Assembly (NCBI GenBank): GCA_002403455.1
Contig: DHHV01000002.1
Span: 1-12,770 of the forward strand
Reading direction: 5' to 3'
Source of the DNA: Hyphomonadaceae bacterium UBA4763
Lineage (GTDB): Bacteria; Pseudomonadota; Alphaproteobacteria; Caulobacterales; Aquidulcibacteraceae
DNA: 12,770 nucleotides
In this document: positions 8,349 to 12,770 of the stretch, one piece after another
How positions within the stretch are numbered: the first letter of the stretch is position 1
How the letters are laid out: each line of letters opens with the position of its first letter
The notes under the pieces: generated by a model
Database searches by the model: none
The model's input: only the letters and a program-made list of their open reading frames with translations
What the model was told of the DNA's origin: nothing
Program-made: the position numbers and the translations under genes

Positions 8349-9277
8349 CGGAAGCTGCGCGGCCGCTCGACGCTGGACCGCGCTCGTGGGTGGAGGCGGC
8401 GCCGGCCGCTTGGCGGCCGTTTTTGCGGCTGGCGCGCTATGATCGGCCGATCGGGTTTTGGCTGCTGGCGTTGCCTTGCTGGCAAGGACTGGCGCTCGCG
8501 CGCGTTGGCGAGGGCTTTCGGCCGAGCGATCTGGGGTTGGCGACGCTGTTCGGGCTCGGGGCGCTCGCCATGCGCGGGGCGGGTTGCACTTATAATGATA
8601 TAGTGGACCGCGATCTGGATGCAAAAGTCGCGCGAACCGCGAACCGGCCGCTGCCGGCGGGGCAGGTGGGGCTGCGCGGGGCGGCTTTGTGGCTGATGGC
8701 GCAATTGCTGGTCGGGTTGGGTGTGTTGCTGGCCTTGCCAAGGATGGCGCAAATTGTGGCGCTTTCTAGTGTGCCGCTTGTGGCGCTCTATCCATTGATG
8801 AAGCGGATTACCTGGTGGCCGCAAGCATTTCTGGGGCTGGTGTTTTCGTGGGGAGCCTTGGTCGCGCCTGCCGCTTTGGGCGTTTCGCCCATTTATCTGT
8901 CGCAAACTCTGCTTTATGCTGCCTGCGTCCTGTGGGTGATCGCGTATGACACGATCTATGCCTTGCAGGATTTAGAGGACGACGCCTTGGCGGGCGTGAA
9001 ATCCTCGGCGCGGGCGCTGGGCGGGTCGTGGCGCGCAGCGGTGATCGGGTTTTACGGTTTGGCGGCTTTGGCGCTAGTCGGCGCGCTTGGCACGAGCGCT
9101 GCGCCGATGGGGTGGGCGTTCGGGATGGGCGCCGGCGCGGTTCTGTTTTTTGGAGGGATTTGGCAAGCGCGTAAGGCAGACCCTAATGCGCCACATCACG
9201 CGCTGACGGCCTTCAAGTCGAACCGTGGATTAGGCTTGGCGGTGTTGGCAGTATTGCTTTTGGCAGCGATTGTTTAG
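8345..9277 (+). CDS. ubiA: 4-hydroxybenzoate polyprenyltransferase
   Basis: UbiA is the inner-membrane enzyme that attaches the polyprenyl tail to 4-hydroxybenzoate in ubiquinone synthesis. This 310-residue protein has both aspartate motifs of the family. The first is NDIVDRDLD at 84-92, inside RGAGCTYNDIVDRDLD. The second is YDTIYALQDLEDD at 201-213. The early YDRPIGFWLLALPCWQG segment (32-48) is also typical. The rest is a chain of hydrophobic helices consistent with the nine-helix UbiA fold. The YALQD form of the second motif favours 4-hydroxybenzoate prenyltransferase over heme O synthase or chlorophyll synthase. The ATG overlaps the lptFG stop (ATGA), so it ends the coupled cluster. No clear hairpin with a T-run follows its stop. 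Confidence 0.93.
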   Translation: MTEAARPLDAGPRSWVEAAPAAWRPFLRLARYDRPIGFWLLALPCWQGLALARVGEGFRPSDLGLATLFGLGALAMRGAGCTYNDIVDRDLDAKVARTANRPLPAGQVGLRGAALWLMAQLLVGLGVLLALPRMAQIVALSSVPLVALYPLMKRITWWPQAFLGLVFSWGALVAPAALGVSPIYLSQTLLYAACVLWVIAYDTIYALQDLEDDALAGVKSSARALGGSWRAAVIGFYGLAALALVGALGTSAAPMGWAFGMGAGAVLFFGGIWQARKADPNAPHHALTAFKSNRGLGLAVLAVLLLAAIV

Positions 9278-9331
9278 CAGCGTTTTATTGACGTTGGCGA
9301 GGGAGCCTCACGCTGTTTCCATTTGGCTAAA

Positions 9332-9348
9332 ACGCATCGATGATGCGT
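9332..9348. repeat. Perfect 7-bp inverted repeat with 3-base loop
   Basis: The sequence ACGCATC-GAT-GATGCGT is a perfect inverted repeat 55 bases after the ubiA stop. On the plus strand no T-run follows, so it is not a standard terminator for ubiA. On the minus strand it is followed by TTTT only. It could be a protein-binding palindrome, a weak terminator, or chance. Confidence 0.5.
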
Positions 9349-9423
9349 GAATATTGTCTGCTTGGTCATTGTTCGGGCGAAACGCGATGAGCGCAAGACT
9401 CCTCGATTCGACAAAAAAGCCGC

Positions 9424-9453
9424 TTGACGCCAAATGCTGTTCCATATATGTTC
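9424..9453 (+). promoter_or_regulatory. Sigma70-like promoter overlapped by a LexA-type (SOS) operator
   Basis: A TTGACG -35 hexamer (9424-9429) is separated by 17 bases from TATGTT (9447-9452). GTTC-CATATAT-GTTC (9439-9453) overlaps the -10 region. GTTC-N7-GTTC is the direct-repeat LexA operator described for alphaproteobacteria such as Rhodobacter, Sinorhizobium and Caulobacter, and an AT-rich centre is usual. A repressor bound there would block RNA polymerase, so DNA-damage induction is the natural reading. A by-eye scan found no other GTTC-N7-GTTC in the window. The promoter points toward the small coiled-coil frame and then the FAH-family gene. Whether it is used is inference. Confidence 0.55.
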
Positions 9454-9498
9454 CCGCCCGTGATTGAGTAAAGCCTTGAGTTCATCGGCCGAACCTTA

Positions 9499-9711
9499 GT
9501 GGACCTAAGACAGGACATGCGCGTCGTGTCAGGTCGTGTGAGCGGGCTTGAACGCGGCGTCGGGGAGATCCGGGATGAGTTGACGGCGAACATTGCGCTG
9601 TTGATACGTAAATCGGCTGAGCCGATCGCCGGCGCAGCGCTTCAAGGTCAAATCACCCGGGATCGGCTTGACATGGGGGGGAACGCGTTGGGCGCGTGGA
9701 GAGCCGACTGA
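9499..9711 (+). CDS. Possible small coiled-coil protein, or a gene remnant
   Basis: A 70-residue frame opens at GTG 9499 (an ATG is 6 codons later) and ends in TGA. Residues 3-28 follow a clean heptad spacing of hydrophobic residues: L3, M7, V10, V14, L17, V21, I24, L28, with charged residues between. This predicts an amphipathic coiled coil. The tail after residue 38 (SAEPIAGAALQGQ onward) is Gly/Ala-rich and less structured. Against a real gene, there is no Shine-Dalgarno sequence, rare-looking codons (cta, aga, ata) occur, and an in-frame TAA lies 10 codons upstream, so this could be the end of a decayed longer gene. In favour, it is the first sizeable frame downstream of the LexA-overlapped promoter, about 40 bases after the expected transcription start. 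No family is recognised. Confidence 0.35.
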   Translation: MDLRQDMRVVSGRVSGLERGVGEIRDELTANIALLIRKSAEPIAGAALQGQITRDRLDMGGNALGAWRAD

Positions 9712-9811
9712 CCGGGGACTGATAGAGGCGCCGTGTATTTCCAACCGGTGGTTGGCTGGCGGGATGGGGAAAATGTCGATAGGTGAGTGCGTATGGCGTC
9801 GCTGCGGCGGT

Positions 9812-9816
9812 GGAGG
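9812..9816 (+). promoter_or_regulatory. Ribosome binding site of the FAH-family gene
   Basis: GGAGG lies 8 bases before ATG 9825. It decides the start, because the frame is also open from a GTG at 9783 that has no comparable site. Confidence 0.7.
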
Positions 9817-9824
9817 CGAATGGC

Positions 9825-10706
9825 ATGCGCTTGGCGAGTTTTCGGCGAAAAACAGGTGGGCGCCCGGGCGAAGCGCGGGTCGCGGCGGTGACGGTGCAAG
9901 GCTTGGTGGACCTGACTGAGGGCGCACCGGAATTGCCGCCGAGCCTCGCGGCAATCCTCGCGGCGGGACCGGGCGGATTAAAACGGATCGCGGCGGCGAT
10001 CGAGGCGGCGCAAGCCTGGATTGATCCAGCCGAAGTCGACTTGCTGGCGCCAATCCCGCGACCCGGCAAAGTCTTGGGATTAGGAATGAATTACCTCGCC
10101 CATGTCAAAGAAATGGGGCGCGAGGTTCCAACGGCGCAAACCTGGTTCGCCAAGCAATCGACCGCCGTCGGTGGGCCGTTTGATCCGGTCGATTTGCCGC
10201 GTGTCTCTGTGCAATTGGATTACGAAGTGGAATTGGTCGTTGTGATCGGTCGATCCTGCCGGCATGTGGCGAAGGGGTCGGCGCTTGATTATGTGGCGGG
10301 CTATTGCGTTGGCTGTGATTATTCGGTGCGCGATTGGCAGCGCGCCGCCGTCACCATGATGATGGGTAAGGGCTTCGATACACATGCGCCCTTCGGCCCG
10401 CATCTCGTCACGGCGGATGAAATCGCCGACCCGCAGAACATTCGTTTGCGGGCGTTTGTGAATGGCGATTTGCGCCAGGACGGATCGACCAGCGACATGG
10501 TGTTTTCGATCGCAGAGCAAATCGCCCATGTCAGCGCGGCGATGACCTTGGAGCCGGGCGATGTTCTGTTCACCGGCACCCCGCCTGGCGTTGGCGTGGC
10601 GCGCAACCCGCCGCAATTTTTGAAGCCAGGGGATCGAGTGCGGCTAGAAGCGGACGGTATCGGCGCGATTGAACAAATAATTCGATCCGAGCGGGGGTCG
10701 GATTAA
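9825..10706 (+). CDS. Fumarylacetoacetate hydrolase (FAH) family protein
   Basis: From ATG 9825 the protein has 293 residues, usual for bacterial FAH-family enzymes. These are Mg/Mn-dependent hydrolases, isomerases or decarboxylases acting on beta-dicarbonyl acids such as acylpyruvates, oxaloacetate and homoprotocatechuate-pathway intermediates. The family signatures are in order. GLGMNYLAHVKEMG at 85-98 holds the catalytic-type His. WFAKQSTAVGGP spans 107-118. LDYEVELVVVIG at 131-142 has metal ligands E134 and E136. DYSVRDWQ at 165-172 has ligand D165. GKGFDTHAPFGP spans 181-192, and a late FTGTPPGVG completes the set. All expected metal ligands are present, so it should be active, but the substrate cannot be named. 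The first 75 residues form the smaller, variable N-terminal domain. The next gene starts 4 bases after its stop, so the two form an operon. Confidence 0.9.
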   Translation: MRLASFRRKTGGRPGEARVAAVTVQGLVDLTEGAPELPPSLAAILAAGPGGLKRIAAAIEAAQAWIDPAEVDLLAPIPRPGKVLGLGMNYLAHVKEMGREVPTAQTWFAKQSTAVGGPFDPVDLPRVSVQLDYEVELVVVIGRSCRHVAKGSALDYVAGYCVGCDYSVRDWQRAAVTMMMGKGFDTHAPFGPHLVTADEIADPQNIRLRAFVNGDLRQDGSTSDMVFSIAEQIAHVSAAMTLEPGDVLFTGTPPGVGVARNPPQFLKPGDRVRLEADGIGAIEQIIRSERGSD

Positions 10707-10710
10707 GGCG

Positions 10711-11790
10711 ATGCGGTTCGCGCGGGTAACCTTGGCCTGGCTGGCGATCGGGGCGATCCTGATCGCGGCAGTGTTTGCGTTGATGCGGACACCGCTGGTC
10801 GCAGAGCCGATCGCACGGCGCTCCGAGGCCGCCGCTATCGCCTTGCCGCGTGCGCGGCGGGCGGCGACGGAAAATCAATTGCAAATCGCTTTTGCGGCCG
10901 GCGGCGTTGGGGCGCTCTGGGGGACGACGGGCGGCGCTTTAGTGTCGCTAAAGCCGAACGGGCCGACCCTCGCGATCGATCCCGGCGAGGGATTCGTGGC
11001 GGCGCTCGATGGCGTCGCCCATTGGGATGACGTGGTGATGGTGCTGCTGTCCAGCGCGGATCTGGCGCATGCCGGCGGTCTCAGCGGGTTGCGGCGCGCC
11101 TCTTGGCTGAGCGGGCGCAAGACGCCGTTGCCGGTACTCGGGCCGGTGGGCGCGCAAGGATTGGCGGTGGGGATCGATCTGGCGGCGCAAAGCGATGACG
11201 CCGCATTGATGGTGGATTTTGGCGCGGACGGGTTGGATTTTTCGGTCGCGACTCTGGCCGCCCGCGATCTCGAGCTTGCCGATGGGGCGCCGCGGCGGGT
11301 TTTTGACGAAGGCGGCCTGCGGGTAACGGCATTGGCGATTGCAACCGCCGCCTCGGGGCCGGTATTCGCCTACCGCATTGAGGCGGGCGAGCGCTGCGTC
11401 CTGTGGGCCGGCGATGCGGAACGGACCGAAGCGCTGGCGCGGGCGCTACGCGGCTGCCTGTTGCTGGCGGTGGAAGCGCATGACCCGGAAAGATTGGCGC
11501 GTGTCCATGCCGCGGCCGACGCAGCGGGCGAAAGGCGCAGCGCGCGAGCAATTGGCGCGGCAAAGCGCGGGCTGACCCTGGCCCAGGCCGGGCAGATCGC
11601 CGGCGCCGCTGGGACGGCGCTCGTGGTGTTGACAGGGCTGCAGCCGGCGCCGCCCAATGACATTGCCGCGCGCGCAGTGGAAGCAGCGACCCGGCGAGCT
11701 GGGGCGTCGCAAGCTCTGGCGTTGCGGCGGCCGCTGCGCGCCACCATCGATTTGGCAAATGGGGAAGTCTCGGTACGGCAAATTCGGTAG
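10711..11790 (+). CDS. Membrane-anchored metallo-beta-lactamase-like protein that has lost its metal site
   Basis: This 359-residue protein starts with a membrane anchor (about residues 8-25, AWLAIGAILIAAVFAL), so the rest is probably periplasmic. The body follows the RNase Z/arylsulfatase-like branch of the metallo-beta-lactamase fold. TLAIDPGEG (86-94) sits at the usual D-x-G strand. VLLSSADLAHAGGL (111-124) sits where the family has a THxHxDHxGGL motif. VLWAGDA (230-236) matches the SGDT strand, RALRGCLLLAVEAHDPE (244-260) the LLVHE segment, and LTLAQAGQIA...VVLTGLQP (288-312) the AGxxA...LVLTHxxP end. The metal ligands are largely gone: the HxHxDH positions read S115, D117, A119, H120, and the last His is G309. 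D235 and H120 remain. This looks like a pseudoenzyme, possibly a binding or scaffold protein. It is 4 bases after the FAH-family gene and probably translated with it. The fold call is by motif order only. Confidence 0.7.
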   Translation: MRFARVTLAWLAIGAILIAAVFALMRTPLVAEPIARRSEAAAIALPRARRAATENQLQIAFAAGGVGALWGTTGGALVSLKPNGPTLAIDPGEGFVAALDGVAHWDDVVMVLLSSADLAHAGGLSGLRRASWLSGRKTPLPVLGPVGAQGLAVGIDLAAQSDDAALMVDFGADGLDFSVATLAARDLELADGAPRRVFDEGGLRVTALAIATAASGPVFAYRIEAGERCVLWAGDAERTEALARALRGCLLLAVEAHDPERLARVHAAADAAGERRSARAIGAAKRGLTLAQAGQIAGAAGTALVVLTGLQPAPPNDIAARAVEAATRRAGASQALALRRPLRATIDLANGEVSVRQIR

Positions 11791-11829
11791 CTTTTCTCGT
11801 ATCGTACATCGCCTATGGCGCTGAACAAT

Positions 11830-12770
11830 TCAATTCCACCATGCGTCAAAGAGGTCCTCGAGGCTTGGCGCGATGACCGGGGCGGGGCGCGTCGGCGGCA
11901 GCGCGGCGAGCGCTGGCGGCGTCGGAACCGATCGGGCCAGCAGGGGCTCGACGATTTCGGGAAATTTCGCCGGATGGGCGGTGGCGCAGATCGCCCAAGG
12001 GCCGTTGACGCCGCCTGTCCCGCGACGGCGCAAGGCAAGGGCCTCGGCGGCGACGGCGGTATGGGGACACCACAAGGCGCCAAAGGCCGAATAATCGGCG
12101 CAAATGCGGGCGGCAATCGCCGCATCATTGATCGCATCGGCGGATAACAGTCGGTCGGCCATTGCGTCACGGCTTGGAAACAGCGCGTGGATCCGCTCGG
12201 CATTGCTGGGATTGCCGACATCCATGGCCGAGGCGAGGGTGGCGATCGTGGGGTGGGGGCGCCAATCACCGGTGGCGACCCAGTCGACCATGGCGCGGTT
12301 CGCGTTGTGGGCGAGGACGATCTCGCCGATCGGCAAGCCGATCCGCCGCGCCCACAAAGCCGCGGTGGCGTGACCTAGATTGCCGCTCGGGATGACAAAA
12401 TGGGCGGGCGCGCCGGTTTTGCGCCAAAGCTGAAGGCTCGCGGCGGCGAAATAGGTCATTTGCGGCAACAGCCGGCCGATATTGATGCTGTTGGCCGAAG
12501 AGAGGTCAGCGTTTTGACGAAAGCGCGGATCGGCGAAGGCGCCTTTGACGAGGCGCTGGCAATCATCAAATGCGCCATTGACGGCGATAGCCCGGACATT
12601 GTCGTCCCAGCAGGTCAGTTGGCGCTCTTGCGTCGGCGAGACCAGGCCGCGCGGAAACAGGATCGTCACGCGAAAGCCCGGACGGCGGTGAAAGGCGGCA
12701 GCGACGGCGCCGCCCGTGTCGCCAGAAGTGGCGACAAGTATATGCAACGGCTTGGGCGCGGCGGCGCGGG
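11830..12770 (-). CDS. thrC: Threonine synthase, C-terminal part (N-terminus beyond right edge)
   Basis: Threonine synthase is the PLP enzyme that converts O-phosphohomoserine to threonine. The frame is open at the right edge and ends at TGA 11830-11832, giving about 313 visible residues of the roughly 460 usual for the E. coli type. Clear family segments are ILVATSGDTGGAV, ILFPRGLVSPTQERQL, SANSINIGRLLPQMTYF, a phosphate-loop-like PSGNLGHATAA, ASAMDVGNPSNAERI, and a late GPWAICATAHPAKFPEIVE. The PLP-binding lysine lies in the missing N-terminal third and cannot be checked. The sequence follows the long E. coli/yeast form, not the shorter Bacillus form. It converges on the metallo-beta-lactamase-like gene with 39 bases between stops. 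No strong terminator hairpin is visible in that gap. Confidence 0.95.
   Translation of the reverse strand, partial: RAAAPKPLHILVATSGDTGGAVAAAFHRRPGFRVTILFPRGLVSPTQERQLTCWDDNVRAIAVNGAFDDCQRLVKGAFADPRFRQNADLSSANSINIGRLLPQMTYFAAASLQLWRKTGAPAHFVIPSGNLGHATAALWARRIGLPIGEIVLAHNANRAMVDWVATGDWRPHPTIATLASAMDVGNPSNAERIHALFPSRDAMADRLLSADAINDAAIAARICADYSAFGALWCPHTAVAAEALALRRRGTGGVNGPWAICATAHPAKFPEIVEPLLARSVPTPPALAALPPTRPAPVIAPSLEDLFDAWWN

Larger units (their letters stand above)
9278..9824. other. Long mostly non-coding gap between ubiA and the FAH-family gene
   Basis: This is the only stretch over 300 bases without a securely called gene. In order it holds a 17-base perfect palindrome (9332-9348), two closely spaced GANTC sites (9397-9401 and 9405-9409), a promoter-like element overlapped by a LexA-type site (9424-9453), a GTTC-N7-GAAC inverted pair (9480-9494), a short coiled-coil reading frame (9499-9711), and the Shine-Dalgarno sequence of the next gene (9812-9816). 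No RNA gene, transposase remnant or duplicated att-like ends were seen. Confidence 0.6.

Noticed and set aside
8216..8905. A 229-codon minus-strand frame opposite lptFG and ubiA.
   Set aside because: Its composition (Arg/Gln/Pro/His-rich) is that of an antisense shadow, and the opposite strand carries two clear genes with known motifs.
9278..9315. CAGCGT...ACGCTG inverted repeat followed by TTT after ubiA, considered as a terminator.
   Set aside because: The stem is only 6 bp with a 26-base loop and a very short T-run; too weak to call.
9366..9593. A 75-codon minus-strand frame in the long gap.
   Set aside because: No ribosome binding site or motif, and it is antisense to the coiled-coil frame and the promoter-like element.
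9668..9673. TTGACA hexamer as a promoter for the FAH-family gene.
   Set aside because: No AT-rich -10 hexamer occurs at 16-18 bases; the expected position is GC-rich.
11791..11829. Possible bidirectional terminator between the convergent genes (CGCC-TAT-GGCG).
   Set aside because: Only a 4-bp stem and no T-run on either strand.
11370..12269. A 299-codon minus-strand frame spanning the convergent gene ends.
   Set aside because: It overlaps thrC in another frame and lies antisense to the MBL-like gene; it is low-complexity and Arg/Ser/Pro-rich without any motif.

Overview
The window looks like a stretch of chromosome from a GC-rich, Gram-negative alphaproteobacterium. The evidence is an LPS-export permease, a ubiquinone-pathway UbiA, an E. 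coli-type threonine synthase, short gene gaps with stop/start overlaps, and an intergenic GTTC-N7-GTTC site, the LexA operator form of alphaproteobacteria. No rRNA, tRNA, insertion sequence, prophage gene or CRISPR array was seen. All assignments come from reading the translated sequence; no database was searched.

Layout. Positions 1-3638 are on the minus strand, in transcription order prfC (release factor 3), a membrane-anchored family 2 glycosyltransferase, and a secreted helical protein cut off by the left edge. prfC is divergent from a plus-strand cluster: hemW, an unrecognised multi-pass membrane protein, a gene coding for LptF and LptG in one chain, and ubiA. The last three overlap by 4 bases each (ATGA) and are probably translationally coupled. 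About 550 bases of mostly non-coding DNA follow (9278-9824). They hold a perfect palindrome, a sigma70-like promoter overlapped by the LexA-type site, and a short reading frame with a heptad coiled-coil pattern. Next is a two-gene plus-strand unit: a fumarylacetoacetate-hydrolase-family enzyme and, 4 bases later, a membrane-anchored protein with a metallo-beta-lactamase-like layout that has lost most metal ligands. Convergent to it is the C-terminal two thirds of thrC, cut off by the right edge.

Functional picture. Most genes are housekeeping: translation termination, heme delivery, LPS transport, ubiquinone and threonine synthesis. The unusual points are (1) the fused LptF-LptG permease, (2) the apparently dead metallo-beta-lactamase-like protein paired with a FAH-family enzyme, (3) the putative SOS-controlled promoter facing a small coiled-coil frame, and (4) the unknown membrane protein coupled to lptFG. 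No defence or mobile system is evident.
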